Shown: positions 53,258-62,127 of the stretch, piece by piece
Layout of the letters: the number at the start of each line of letters is the position of its first letter
Numbering within the stretch: position 1 is the first letter of the stretch
Program-made: the position numbers and the translations under genes
The notes under the pieces: model-generated
Database searches by the model: none
The model's input: only the letters and a program-made list of their open reading frames with translations
What the model was told of the DNA's origin: nothing
Assembly: GCA_040772905.1 (NCBI GenBank)
Contig: JAXGXJ010000013.1
Location: 21,873-85,872, forward strand
Direction of reading: 5' to 3'
Length of the DNA stretch: 64,000 bases
Source: JAXGXJ01 sp040772905
GTDB lineage: Bacteria; Actinomycetota; Thermoleophilia; RBG-16-64-13

Positions 53258-53620
53258 CTAGGTCATCCAGGGCCACAAGGCCCAGGTTCCGTAGACCATG
53301 GCCGCGATCCCGACCACCCACAGGACGATGGACAACACCATGGCCCGTTTGCGGGAGCTGAACCAGTAATCCATGAGCACCATGCGCAATCCGTTGAGCG
53401 CGTGATAGATGCCGGCCGCCAGCAACACGATGTCGACGAAGATGAAGCCCGCGTGAGCAAGACGTTCGCCCACCGTGTCGTAGTTGATGTCGCCGATGCC
53501 GATGATGTGGGTGAAGATAAGGTGGATGGCCAGCATCACGATCAGCAACACAGCCGTGATGCGCTGGAACAACCAGGCCCACATGCCGCCGCGATGCGCC
53601 GAGACGGTCTCGGTCTTCAT
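53258..53620 (-). CDS. sdhD: Succinate dehydrogenase membrane anchor subunit
   Basis: This 120-residue three-helix anchor has MWAWLFQRITAVLLIVMLAIHLIF and IYHALNGLRMVLMDYW, with histidines in helices I and II as candidate heme b ligands. It resembles the preceding SdhC in sequence, so the two are probably paralogues. Its ATG overlaps the sdhC stop (ATGA). Confidence 0.85.
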   Translation of the reverse strand: MKTETVSAHRGGMWAWLFQRITAVLLIVMLAIHLIFTHIIGIGDINYDTVGERLAHAGFIFVDIVLLAAGIYHALNGLRMVLMDYWFSSRKRAMVLSIVLWVVGIAAMVYGTWALWPWMT

Positions 53621-54015
53621 CCCGTCACCCCCTCACCGGTGATGATGAAGGTGAACGCCACCCAGGCGAAGATGGCGAAACAGATGACCACCACCGCCAT
53701 GGCCGACCAGAACATCACCTTGTGCCGGTGCACACCTATCCCCAGATCCATGAGGATGATGCGCACACCGTTGAGGGCGTGATAGAGCACCGCCACGACA
53801 AGAGCCAGGTCGAGCAGCACCAACACCGGCGTGTCGAAGGCTTCCATCCATTTGTCGAAGGCGCCCCACTGTCCCATGGAGATGACGATTATGTGGGCGC
53901 CCAGGTAGAAGACAAGGACGAGGCCGCTGATGCGGAAGAGCAGCCAGGCCCACATGCCCGTGGCTTTCCACAGCCCCGCCCCTACGTTCGCTGTCTCACG
54001 AGGTCGCTGGCTCAA
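53617..54015 (-). CDS. sdhC: Succinate dehydrogenase cytochrome b subunit
   Basis: This 132-residue three-helix subunit has MWAWLLFRISGLVLVFYLGAHI and LYHALNGVRIILMDLG, with histidines placed like those of SdhD. Start is TTG 54015, overlapping the fumB stop (TTGA) with GAGAGG about 4-5 nt upstream. Fumarase and complex II are therefore translated from one message. Confidence 0.85.
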   Translation of the reverse strand: MSQRPRETANVGAGLWKATGMWAWLLFRISGLVLVFYLGAHIIVISMGQWGAFDKWMEAFDTPVLVLLDLALVVAVLYHALNGVRIILMDLGIGVHRHKVMFWSAMAVVVICFAIFAWVAFTFIITGEGVTG

Positions 54016-54620
54016 GAACCCTCTCCCTTCCGCTCGAACTTGCGTCGCCCTTCGGCATAGAGGTCGCCTCCATACATGTCGTTGATCACTACTACGGGGA
54101 AATCCTCCACTTCCAGGCGGTGGATGGCTTCCGGGCCCAGGTCTTCGTAGGCCACCACTGTGGCTGAGCGGATGCGCTGTGCCAGGAGGGCTCCCGCGCC
54201 GCCGGTAGCGCCCAGATACACGGCCTTCTCACGCTTGAGGGCCTCGCGGACCGCCTCGTTGCGGGCGCCCTTGCCGATCATGCCCTTGAGTCCCAGGGCG
54301 AGGAGCTTGGGCGAGTAGGCGTCCATGCGCCCCGAGGTGGTGGGACCGGCGGAGCCGATTACCTGGCCCGGCTTGGCCGGGGTCGGACCCACGAAGTAGA
54401 TGATCTGACCCTGCAGGTCGATGGGGAGCGGCTCACCCTTGTCGACGAGTTCGACCAGCCGTTTGTGAGCTGCGTCCCTGCCCGTATAGATGACTCCCGT
54501 GATGAGCAGACGGTCGCCGGCGTGGAGGCTCGCCACCACCTCGTCACTGAGCGGTGGAGTGATGACCCGGTCTTTCGGCGCGGCGGCTGCGCGCGCCGCG
54601 CCGTCCCTGGACTCGCTCAC
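54012..54620 (-). CDS. Fumarate hydratase class I, beta subunit
   Basis: This 202-residue C-terminal (beta) Fe-S hydro-lyase domain has HAGDRLLITGVIYTGRDAAHKRL, IYFVGPTP, GSAGPTTSGRMD, GMIGKG and the substrate-binding VEDFPVVVINDMYG. GTG 54620 overlaps the alpha-subunit stop (GTGA) and has AAGGAGGT 6 nt upstream. With alpha it hydrates fumarate to malate; a tartrate dehydratase role is the family alternative. Confidence 0.9.
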   Translation of the reverse strand: MSESRDGAARAAAAPKDRVITPPLSDEVVASLHAGDRLLITGVIYTGRDAAHKRLVELVDKGEPLPIDLQGQIIYFVGPTPAKPGQVIGSAGPTTSGRMDAYSPKLLALGLKGMIGKGARNEAVREALKREKAVYLGATGGAGALLAQRIRSATVVAYEDLGPEAIHRLEVEDFPVVVINDMYGGDLYAEGRRKFERKGEGS

Positions 54621-55468
54621 AGCACCACCTCCTTGTGCCGCGCCGAATGGCACTGGATGTTGACCGCCACCGGCATGCTGGCGATGTGAGCCGGCAGTTC
54701 TTCCACGAACACGTCGATGACGGTGGTGGTGCCGCCAAGTCCCGCCGGCCCGATGCCCAGGTCGTTGCAGCGCCGCTGGATCTCATCCTCCAACTCGGCC
54801 AGTCGGGCATCGGGGTTGGTCGACCCCACCTCGCGCAGAAGGGAGTGCTTCGCCATGTAGGCCGCTTTTTCGAACGTCCCTCCCAGACCCACGCCCACAA
54901 TGATGGGCGGGCACGGGTTGGGACCGGCCTTGCTCACCGTGTCCACGATGAAGTCTATGGCGCCCTGACGCCCCTGAGCGGGCTTGAGCATGCCGATGGC
55001 GCTCATGTTCTCCGCGCCTCCACCCTTGGGAGCCACGATCACCCGCACACGGTCGCCCGGCACGATGCGCGTGTGCAGCATGGCCGGCGTGTTGTCGCCG
55101 GTGTTCTTGCGCGCCCCGATAGGATCGGCCACCGCCGATTTGCGCAGGTAGCCTTCGGTATAGCCGCGGCGCACACCCTCATTCACCGCGGCCTCCAAGT
55201 CGCCCCCTATCAGGTGCACATCCTGCCCTATCTCCAAGAACACCACGGCGAGACCGGTGTCCTGGCACAGGGGCATGCCGCCCTCGCGCGCCATGGCGGC
55301 GTTCTCAAGCAGTTGCCGCAGGACGTCGCGCCCGGTCTCCGACTCTTCGCGTGACAGTGCGTCCTCGAAGAAGCGCACAAGGTCTTTACCCAGATCGGTG
55401 CAGGCATCCACCGCCAGTGTCGCAACAGCGTCAGCGACCCGTGCGACATCAACGTCTCTCACGGACAT
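54617..55468 (-). CDS. Fumarate hydratase class I, alpha subunit
   Basis: This 283-residue alpha subunit has the three [4Fe-4S] cysteines in PLCQDTGLAVVF, AGPNPCPPIIVG and RRCNDLGIGPAGLGG, plus KNTGDNTPAMLH and APKGGGAENMS. Start ATG 55468 has GGAGG 5 nt upstream. First gene of fumA-fumB-sdhC-sdhD-sdhA-sdhB. An oxygen-labile class I fumarase fits an anaerobic lifestyle. Confidence 0.92.
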   Translation of the reverse strand: MSVRDVDVARVADAVATLAVDACTDLGKDLVRFFEDALSREESETGRDVLRQLLENAAMAREGGMPLCQDTGLAVVFLEIGQDVHLIGGDLEAAVNEGVRRGYTEGYLRKSAVADPIGARKNTGDNTPAMLHTRIVPGDRVRVIVAPKGGGAENMSAIGMLKPAQGRQGAIDFIVDTVSKAGPNPCPPIIVGVGLGGTFEKAAYMAKHSLLREVGSTNPDARLAELEDEIQRRCNDLGIGPAGLGGTTTVIDVFVEELPAHIASMPVAVNIQCHSARHKEVVL

Positions 55469-55593
55469 CCTTTCCTCCGTCCGGTCCGGCTCCGTAGAAC
55501 TGACCGCCGCCCCCGCGCAGTCGCCCCCTCGACCGCGCCGACGCACGGCCCCACGGGAAGCCGGAGGTGCCGAGAGAAGGTGTGGTCTTGTCC

Positions 55594-55603
55594 TGGTATA
55601 CCA
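55594..55603. promoter_or_regulatory. Palindromic TATA element between divergent fumA and trpS
   Basis: TGGTATACCA is a perfect 10-bp palindrome that reads TGGTATACC on both strands, each resembling an extended -10 box. It lies 126 nt upstream of fumA and 100 nt upstream of trpS and may serve overlapping divergent promoters. Confidence 0.35.
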
Positions 55604-55702
55604 CACGGGCACTCGGCTACACTAGTGCACAGTGCGAACCACACCCGCTCAAGACGGTCGTGGGACGCCTGTCCAAGACCATCTTCTACCTCAAGAGACG
55701 AC

Positions 55703-56683
55703 ATGCGCATACTGTCCGGCATCCAACCCTCTGGGCGGCCGCACCTGGGCAACTACTTCGGGGCCATCCGCCAGTACATCTCGCTGCAGGAGGGCAACGA
55801 GCCCTTCTACTTCATCGCCAGTTATCACGCCCTCACCGCGGTGCACGACCCGGGGTTGTTGCGCGAATACACGGTGGGTGTCGCCCTGGACTTCCTCGCC
55901 CTGGGCTTGGACCCCACACAGGCGACTCTGTTCGCACAGCAGGATGTCCCCGAGGTCACCGAACTCACCTGGATCCTTTCCTGTGTCACCCCTATGGGCA
56001 TGCTGGAGCGCGCGGTCAGCTACAAGGACAAGGTGGCGCAAGGCCTCACGCCCAACCACGGACTGTTCGCCTACCCTGTGTTGCAGGCGGCGGATATCCT
56101 CATCTACCTGTCGGATCTGGTGCCGGTGGGCCAGGATCAGAAGCAGCACATCGAGATGACCCGCGACCTGGCTGCGAAGTTCAACCAGGAGTGGGGCGAG
56201 GTGTTCACCATCCCCGAGCCCTACATCCTCGACAGCACCGCGGTCGTGCCCGGCATCGACGGACGCAAGATGTCGAAGAGCTACGGCAACGAGATCGGCA
56301 TCTTCGATGAAGGGTCGGTGCTCAAGAAGAAAGTCATGTCCATCGTCACCGACTCCACGCCGGTGGAGGAACCCAAAGACCCATCCACCTCCACTCCGTT
56401 CCTGCTGCTCCGGCTGCTGGCCGAGCCCGATGAGACGGCGGAGTGGGAAGCTCGCTACAAGGCGGGAGGCATGGGCTACGGCGACGTGAAGAAGCGGCTT
56501 CTCGCTCTCGTGGACGAGTATTTTGCCCCCTACCGGGAGCGCCGTCGCGAACTGGCGGCCGACCCCGACTACGTCATGGACGTGCTCACCGATGGCGGGG
56601 CGCGCGCGCGGGCGGTGGCGCAGCAGGTGATGCATCGCGTGCGCGAGGCAGTGGGACTGCCACCCACGTACAACGGGGGCTGA
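55703..56683 (+). CDS. trpS: Tryptophanyl-tRNA synthetase
   Basis: This 326-residue class I synthetase has the HIGH-type motif PSGRPHLGNYFG, the tryptophan-binding QAADILIY and VGQDQKQHIEMTRDLA, and KMSKSYGN. ATG 55703 gives the family start MRILSGIQPSG; no T-box or tRNA-like leader is visible in the 234-bp upstream gap. Divergent from fumA. Confidence 0.95.
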   Translation: MRILSGIQPSGRPHLGNYFGAIRQYISLQEGNEPFYFIASYHALTAVHDPGLLREYTVGVALDFLALGLDPTQATLFAQQDVPEVTELTWILSCVTPMGMLERAVSYKDKVAQGLTPNHGLFAYPVLQAADILIYLSDLVPVGQDQKQHIEMTRDLAAKFNQEWGEVFTIPEPYILDSTAVVPGIDGRKMSKSYGNEIGIFDEGSVLKKKVMSIVTDSTPVEEPKDPSTSTPFLLLRLLAEPDETAEWEARYKAGGMGYGDVKKRLLALVDEYFAPYRERRRELAADPDYVMDVLTDGGARARAVAQQVMHRVREAVGLPPTYNGG

Positions 56684-56713
56684 CGTGAGTGACGGCACGG
56701 GCGCGGTGGGCCG

Positions 56714-57418
56714 ATGCGGGCAGCCGTCCGTGATTCGTCGACCCCACCTGTGCCGCTGAGGCAGCGGCGGCCCGGCACCATGCGGCTGGTCGACTTCACC
56801 CGACCCCTCGGCCCGGATTCCCCGGTCGTGCCGGGAGACCCCGCCGTGACTCTCACCAAGGTCGCCCACCACTCCACCCACGGGTACGAGGTCACGAACA
56901 TCTGCCTGGGCTCGCACGCAGGCACTCACCTCGACGCACCGCGCCACTTCTTCCCGCAGGGGCGGGCCCTCAGCGATTTCCCCTTGGACCGCTTCATCGG
57001 TCGCGGAGTGATCATCGACGTTCGACCAGCGACAGGCGGCGCCGGCCTCGACGCCCCTCTCGACCCGCATCGCCTGGAGGCAGCACTCCACCGATGGAAC
57101 ACCGCGCCGGGGGAACGAGTGCTGTTATGGTCTGATGGTAAGGCTATTCTCTCCGAGGACGCAGCCCGGGTCCTGGTGGAGAGGGGCGTGGGTCTGGTGG
57201 CCGTAGACGGTCCCAGTGTCGACCGGGAGCATGAAGAGACGAGCGATCCTGCGTCCAGGTATCGGGTACATCGGCTGCTGCTGGGGGCAGACATACTGAT
57301 CGCGGAGAACCTCTGCCGGTTGGGGGACTTGGGGGAGGGCCCCCTGCAGTGCGCCTTCCTGCCTCTTGCGGTTCGCGATACGGACGGAGCCCCTGTACGG
57401 GCCGTCGGCTGGCGCTGA
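56714..57418 (+). CDS. Cyclase family protein (kynurenine formamidase-like)
   Basis: This metal-dependent hydrolase of the cyclase/KynB fold has SHAGTHLDAPRHFFPQG, the metal-binding motif H-x-G-T-H-x-D-x-P-x-H, and the later VAVDGPSVDREH. The family domain begins at ATG 56780 (MRLVDFTRPLGPDSP); ATG 56714 gives 22 extra residues and has GGTGG just upstream. It follows trpS by 30 bp. Tryptophan-degradation function would suit the neighbour but no other kynurenine gene is seen, so the substrate is open. Confidence 0.82.
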   Translation: MRAAVRDSSTPPVPLRQRRPGTMRLVDFTRPLGPDSPVVPGDPAVTLTKVAHHSTHGYEVTNICLGSHAGTHLDAPRHFFPQGRALSDFPLDRFIGRGVIIDVRPATGGAGLDAPLDPHRLEAALHRWNTAPGERVLLWSDGKAILSEDAARVLVERGVGLVAVDGPSVDREHEETSDPASRYRVHRLLLGADILIAENLCRLGDLGEGPLQCAFLPLAVRDTDGAPVRAVGWR

Positions 57419-57459
57419 CCGAGCCGGGCGCTGCCAAGGCGCTGGACCCCCCGGCGCTC

Positions 57460-58098
57460 TTATTCGCCGCCGGTCGTGACCTCCGAGGCGCCGCTGGAGT
57501 CTTCAGTCACCTCCGCCGCGGGAGTCACGCGGAGAGTGCCGTGATACCAGGGCGGGTTATAGCGGAGCTCTGGAACGAAGCCCGCCGATGCCTTGAACGT
57601 GAGTATGAGATCGAACGAGGCGTTCTTGAGGATGCTACGCGGGGGCGGGCCCGAACGGGTCACTTCGATGGGTAGCACCGTCTTGTCCACCACGCAGGTG
57701 AAATCGGCTGCATCGACCCTCACCGGTGGCGTCCCCAGGTTCTCCACGCGCACGTAGGCCTGGTAGAACGATTCCCCTGCAGACGGAGCTGACGGAGTCT
57801 GTTCGCTGATGCGCTGGCCGGGAAGCGCGGGCTGGAAGGTGGCTTGGAGCACGTTCACCGTCACCCGCACGTCGCCAAGCTTGACGGCCTTGCCTACCAC
57901 CGCTTCCACGTCGCCTGAACTCACGTCATCCGACCCAGTCTCGCCGGCGACCGTCGACAAGGTGGTCGCATCGTCACCCGTCTCGTCAGCGGTGCCGTCA
58001 CACCCTGCCGGTAGCAGGAGGGAGACGGCCAGCAACAGCAGGGTCGCCGCCAGGAGGGGGCGTGTGCGTGTGCGTGTATGCGTACGGGTCGTCGACAT
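57460..58098 (-). CDS. DUF4352-like lipoprotein
   Basis: This 212-residue lipoprotein has a signal with lipobox LPAGC near residue 33, a Thr/Asp/Ser-rich linker, then an immunoglobulin-like domain of the DUF4352 type (DVRVTVNVLQATFQP, FYQAYVRVENLGTPPVRVDAADFTCV). The N-terminus THTRTRTRP is encoded by a short GTGTGC repeat. Function unknown. It is convergent with the cyclase gene and divergent from the DUF72 gene, only 26 bp away. Confidence 0.7.
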   Translation of the reverse strand: MSTTRTHTRTRTRPLLAATLLLLAVSLLLPAGCDGTADETGDDATTLSTVAGETGSDDVSSGDVEAVVGKAVKLGDVRVTVNVLQATFQPALPGQRISEQTPSAPSAGESFYQAYVRVENLGTPPVRVDAADFTCVVDKTVLPIEVTRSGPPPRSILKNASFDLILTFKASAGFVPELRYNPPWYHGTLRVTPAAEVTEDSSGASEVTTGGE

Positions 58099-58110
58099 GG
58101 TGGGGTCCAG

Positions 58111-58116
58111 TATATC
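58111..58116 (+). promoter_or_regulatory. -10 box of the DUF72 gene (leaderless candidate)
   Basis: TATATC ends 8 nt before ATG 58125, which has no Shine-Dalgarno. Transcription would start at or next to the ATG. Confidence 0.4.
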
Positions 58117-58124
58117 CTTAGCTG

Positions 58125-59033
58125 ATGGCAGGAGACGTCAGAGTGGGCACATGTTCCTGGACCGACCCCACCATGGTCAAGGCCTGGTATCCGCCTGGGG
58201 TCCGTTCAGCAGCCGACCGCCTACGCTACTACGCCACCCGTTTCGACACGGTGGAGGTGGACTCGAGCTTCTACGGACTGCCCTCGTCTGCCAACGCCCG
58301 TCTGTGGGTGGAACGCACCCCACCCGGGTTCATCTTCCACATCAAAGCCTTCGCCGTACTCACCCGTCACGCCGTCAAACCGCAACAGTTGCCGCCCCTC
58401 CTGCGCGAACGTCACGCGTTGCAACTCGACCGCGCCGGCAGGGTGGTCCACCCCGCCCACGACTTCAGACGCGAGGTGTTCAATCTCTTCTCGGAAGCGC
58501 TCGACCCATTGCGTGACACCGGCAAGTTGGGCGTGGTGCTCATGCAGTTCCCTCCCTATTTCGTCGCCAACGAGGCGAACCGGGAGTACATCGCCCAAGC
58601 GGCCTCGTGGTTAGCGCCCGACCGGGTGGCGGTGGAGTTCCGCCATGCGTCCTGGGTACAGCCCGAGGAGACGCCGCGCACTCTGTCTCTGCTGGCCGGC
58701 CTGGGGCTCAGCTATGTCTGTGTCGATACACCCCGGCTGCCCGGCCCCACTGTCTTGCCACCCCTGGCCGCGGCCACCTCGGACGTCGCCTACGTGCGCT
58801 TCCACGGGCGCAATGCCGCCACCTGGAACGCCCGCGTGGCCACGGCGGCGGCACGCTTCCGCTACTACTACGATCTCGAGGAGTTGCGAGAGTGGGTGGA
58901 ACCGCTGACCCATCTACGTGAGCAGACCTCCACCACCTTCGTCATGTTCAACAACTGCTACGGCGACTACGCGCCGCGGAACGCTCAACAGATGCTGTCA
59001 CTGGTGAGCGGGGAGGCCCCGGCGGCCGACTAG
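58125..59033 (+). CDS. DUF72 (YecE-like) TIM-barrel protein
   Basis: This 302-residue DUF72 protein has VRVGTCSWTDPTMVKAWYPP, FDTVEVDSSFYGLPS, FIFHIKAF, LGVVLMQFPPYF, VAVEFRHASW and VMFNNCYGDYAPRNAQQM. The barrel resembles sugar-isomerase or endonuclease IV folds but the biochemical function is unknown. No Shine-Dalgarno is present and the -10 box lies 8 nt from the ATG. Confidence 0.9.
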   Translation: MAGDVRVGTCSWTDPTMVKAWYPPGVRSAADRLRYYATRFDTVEVDSSFYGLPSSANARLWVERTPPGFIFHIKAFAVLTRHAVKPQQLPPLLRERHALQLDRAGRVVHPAHDFRREVFNLFSEALDPLRDTGKLGVVLMQFPPYFVANEANREYIAQAASWLAPDRVAVEFRHASWVQPEETPRTLSLLAGLGLSYVCVDTPRLPGPTVLPPLAAATSDVAYVRFHGRNAATWNARVATAAARFRYYYDLEELREWVEPLTHLREQTSTTFVMFNNCYGDYAPRNAQQMLSLVSGEAPAAD

Positions 59034-59059
59034 CGTAGCCGTCGGGGCCTCATACGAGA

Positions 59060-59095
59060 AGCGGGGCGGCGCCACGCATGTGGCGCCGCCCCGCT
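59060..59095. terminator. Strong bidirectional hairpin between DUF72 gene and trpB
   Basis: A perfect 16-bp stem (59060-59075 with 59080-59095) and a 4-nt loop lie in the 98-bp convergent gap. This is the most stable-looking hairpin in the window. It lacks a U-tract, like most GC-rich actinobacterial terminators. Confidence 0.7.
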
Positions 59096-59131
59096 CACTG
59101 GCGCGCAAGACCGGATTCGCCTAGACCCGTG

Positions 59132-60484
59132 TCAGATCTTGGGCAGGCTCTTCATGGCCTCCTTTATCTTCTCTTCCGGATGCTCGTAGTCCTCGAGCTT
59201 GCCTTCCAGATAGTTGTCATAGGCCGCCATGTCCACGTGGCCATGACCGCTCATGTTGAAGAGGATGTTCTTCTCTTCTCCGCTCTGCTTGCACTCCTCG
59301 GCCAAGTCGCGCACGGTCGCGATTGCATGCGCGCTCTCGGGAGCCGGGATGATGCCCTCGGACCGGGTGAAGCTGACAGCCGACTCGAACACATCGGTCT
59401 GCAGCACGGCGCGCGCCTCGATGAGGCCGAGCTCGTATACGTGAGAGACCATGGGCCCCATGCCATGGTAACGCAGTCCACCGGCGTGGAAACCTGCCGG
59501 GATGAAATCATGCCCGAGCGTATGCATCTTGAGCAGGGGCGTGAGTTTCTCGGTGTCGCCGTAGTCGTAGGCGTACACACCTTTTGTCATGCTGGGGCAG
59601 GCCGTCGGCTCCACCGCGATGATGCGGGTCTTCTTGCCGTTCTTGATGTTCTGACCCACGAAGGGCATGGCAATACCGGCGAAGTTGCTGCCGCCGCCCA
59701 CGCACCCCACGACGAAATCAGGATAGGCATCGGCCAGAGCCATCTGCTCGAGGGCCTCCTGCCCGATGACCGTCTGATGCAGCGCCACATGGTTGAGCAC
59801 CGAGCCCAGCGCATAGTGAGTGTCGTCGTTCTTGGCGGCCACTTCCACCGCTTCACTGATGGCGATGCCCAGGCTGCCCGGCGAATCCGGGTCGATCGCC
59901 AACACGGCCCGACCCGATTCGGTGGTGTCGGAGGGGCTGGGAAGGACCTGCGCGCCCCACAGCCGCATCATGCTCGCCCGGTAGGGCTTCTGCTGATACG
60001 AGACCTTGACCATATAGACCAGACACTCCATGCCGAACAGCTGGCAGGCGAGTGACAAGGCCGATCCCCATTGGCCGGCGCCGGTCTCGGTGGTGAGCTT
60101 GGTGATGCCTTCCTGCTTGTTGTAGTACGCCTGGGGCACGGCCGAGTTGGGCTTGTGCGAGCCGGCCGGGCTGACGCCCTCGTACTTGAAGTAGATCTTG
60201 GCCGGGGTGCCGAGGGCCTTCTCCCATCGGGTGGCCCGGATGAGCGGGGTGGGACGCCACAGCCGGTAGATCTCCCGGACCTCATCCGGGATCTCGACCA
60301 TCCTGTCGGTCGACATCTCCTGCGCGATGAGGCCCATCGGGAACAAGGGCGCCAGGTCTTCCGGCTGGGCCGGCTGGAGCGTTCCCGGGTGGAGGGGTGG
60401 CGGCGGGGGCTCGGGAAGATCCGCCGCGATGTTGTACCACGCGGTGGGGATCCTGTCCTCCGGTAGCACGAACTTCTTTGTCAT
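59132..60484 (-). CDS. trpB: Tryptophan synthase beta chain, TrpB2 type
   Basis: This 450-residue PLP enzyme of the TrpB2 (COG1350) group has the cofactor lysine in AGSHKPNSAVPQA, TETGAGQWGSALSLA, CVGGGSNFAGIAMPF, IAVEPTACPSMTKG and EGIIPAPESAHAIA. TrpB2 proteins make Trp from serine and indole and often occur without a tight TrpA partner; no trpA is nearby. The insert and N-terminal extension before WRPTPLIRA are typical of the group. ATG 60484 follows AAAGG elements. Confidence 0.92.
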   Translation of the reverse strand: MTKKFVLPEDRIPTAWYNIAADLPEPPPPPLHPGTLQPAQPEDLAPLFPMGLIAQEMSTDRMVEIPDEVREIYRLWRPTPLIRATRWEKALGTPAKIYFKYEGVSPAGSHKPNSAVPQAYYNKQEGITKLTTETGAGQWGSALSLACQLFGMECLVYMVKVSYQQKPYRASMMRLWGAQVLPSPSDTTESGRAVLAIDPDSPGSLGIAISEAVEVAAKNDDTHYALGSVLNHVALHQTVIGQEALEQMALADAYPDFVVGCVGGGSNFAGIAMPFVGQNIKNGKKTRIIAVEPTACPSMTKGVYAYDYGDTEKLTPLLKMHTLGHDFIPAGFHAGGLRYHGMGPMVSHVYELGLIEARAVLQTDVFESAVSFTRSEGIIPAPESAHAIATVRDLAEECKQSGEEKNILFNMSGHGHVDMAAYDNYLEGKLEDYEHPEEKIKEAMKSLPKI

Positions 60485-60618
60485 GCCTTTCTGCCTTTCC
60501 ATCCATTGAGGGCGGTTCGGCGAAAAGTAACACACCGGCGTGAAACGTGCATCCCTGGGGAACAAGGGGGTATGCTAGTCACACATGACCCATCGAGCGA
60601 TACAAGCCGGGAGGCGCC

Positions 60619-62118
60619 ATGTCCATCTCTCCGCGTTTGACGCCTGACACCATAGATTTCGTCCTTCTCTCGTTCGAGGGTCCCGACCAGTACGCCATGG
60701 CCGGTGGCTTGGGCGTGCGCATGAAAGAGCTGGGCCTCGAACTGGCCCGCCAGGGCTATCGCACTCACCTCATCTTCGTCGGCGACCCCGGTCTTCCCGC
60801 CCGCGAGTCCCCGGCCGAGAACCTCACCCTGCACCGCTGGTCGCAGTGGCTTTCCGCCCATTATCCCGGCGGCGTCTACGATGGTGAAGAAGCCAAGCTC
60901 ATCGACTGGAACGAGAACCTTCCCCGCTTCGTCGCCGACGAACTGGTCACCCCCGCAGCAGCGGATGGCCGCCTCACCGCCATCCTGGCCGAGGAATGGC
61001 ACACCGCGTACGCCACCTGCCAGGTCTCCGACTTCCTCTGGAGCCGGGGTCTGCGCGACAAGAGCATCGTCCTGTGGAACGCGAACAACGTCATGGGTTT
61101 CGACCGTATCGACTGGCGCCGTCTTGATTTCTGCTCGCAGATCACCACGGTGTCTCGCTACATGAAACATGTGATGTGGGATCGAGCCATCAACCCGCTC
61201 GTCATCCCCAACGGCATCCCCGCCGACCGCATAAAGAGCGCCGATCCTGAGGCCATCGCCCGACTGCGCGCGGCCTTCCCCGGCCGACAGCTCATCTTCA
61301 AGATAGGGCGGTTCAGCCCGGACAAGCGCTGGAACATGGCCGTGGACGCCATGGTAGGGGAGAAGGAGCGGGGTGTCGACGTGGCCATGGTCATCCGCGG
61401 GGGTGTGGAGCCACATGGGATGGAGGTGTTGGCCAACGCGCGGGCCCAGGGACTCACCGTGCTCGACGTGCGGCCTCCGCGTGATACCGCCGAGGCCGTG
61501 GAGGCCCTGGCTGCGACTCCGAAGGCGGACATCTACAACATCGCCAGCTTCATGAGTGACGATCTCATCTCGCTTCTCTACTCCGGAGCCGACGCGGTGC
61601 TGGCCAACTCCGGTCACGAGCCCTTCGGCCTCGTGGGCCTCGAGGTGATGGCGGCGGGCGGCGTCGCCTTTGTGGGTTCCACCGGTGAGGACTACGCGGT
61701 GCCGTACCTCAACTCGGTGGTGCTCGACACCGAGGACCCCACCGAGATCAACATCGCCCTCGACTTCCTGCGCCACCATCCCGAGGTCTCCGAGCGCATG
61801 CGCGCTGACGGCCAGGAGACCGCCCGCAGCTTCACATGGGAGAACGTCATCGTCGACACCCTCATCAACAAGCTGGAGTACGTGGCTCTGCGCCAGCTCG
61901 TGAGCCCTCCTCAGAAGAGCGAACCCTCCGCCGACGCCCCCGACCCCCGGATGACCTCTCCGGCTTCCCCCGAAGCCTCGCCGTCCGGCGGGGGCAAACC
62001 GGCGCCCGCGTACGGCGGGGGAGCAGTGGAGGGACATCTCTCGGTGAAGCCTCAGAAGTCCGACTGCTCCAAGGACAAGCGTTCCCGCTCCAGCCGGCCC
62101 ACCGACCCGACCCTGTAA
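60619..62118 (+). CDS. GT4-family glycosyltransferase
   Basis: This 499-residue GT-B enzyme has an N-terminal acceptor domain (FEGPDQYAMAGGLGVRMKELGLELARQGY, glycogen-synthase-like), NANNVMGFDRIDW, TTVSRYMKHVMWD, NGIPADRI, and a donor domain with FKIGRFSPDKRWNMAVDAM and the E-x7-E region NSGHEPFGLVGLEVMAAG. The last roughly 65 residues are a Pro/Ser/Lys-rich tail likely to be disordered. GGAGG precedes ATG 60619 by 4-5 nt. With two GH57 genes downstream it probably makes or remodels alpha-glucan. Confidence 0.88.
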   Translation: MSISPRLTPDTIDFVLLSFEGPDQYAMAGGLGVRMKELGLELARQGYRTHLIFVGDPGLPARESPAENLTLHRWSQWLSAHYPGGVYDGEEAKLIDWNENLPRFVADELVTPAAADGRLTAILAEEWHTAYATCQVSDFLWSRGLRDKSIVLWNANNVMGFDRIDWRRLDFCSQITTVSRYMKHVMWDRAINPLVIPNGIPADRIKSADPEAIARLRAAFPGRQLIFKIGRFSPDKRWNMAVDAMVGEKERGVDVAMVIRGGVEPHGMEVLANARAQGLTVLDVRPPRDTAEAVEALAATPKADIYNIASFMSDDLISLLYSGADAVLANSGHEPFGLVGLEVMAAGGVAFVGSTGEDYAVPYLNSVVLDTEDPTEINIALDFLRHHPEVSERMRADGQETARSFTWENVIVDTLINKLEYVALRQLVSPPQKSEPSADAPDPRMTSPASPEASPSGGGKPAPAYGGGAVEGHLSVKPQKSDCSKDKRSRSSRPTDPTL

Positions 62119-62127
62119 GGGGGCCTC

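Noticed and set aside
51887..53782. A 631-codon open frame on the plus strand opposite sdhA-sdhD
   Set aside because: It is composed of His/Val/Gly-rich low-complexity sequence mirroring the well-supported sdh genes; an effect of high GC third positions.
55469..55702. A T-box leader for trpS
   Set aside because: No T-box sequence, specifier loop or terminator hairpin with a T-run is visible.
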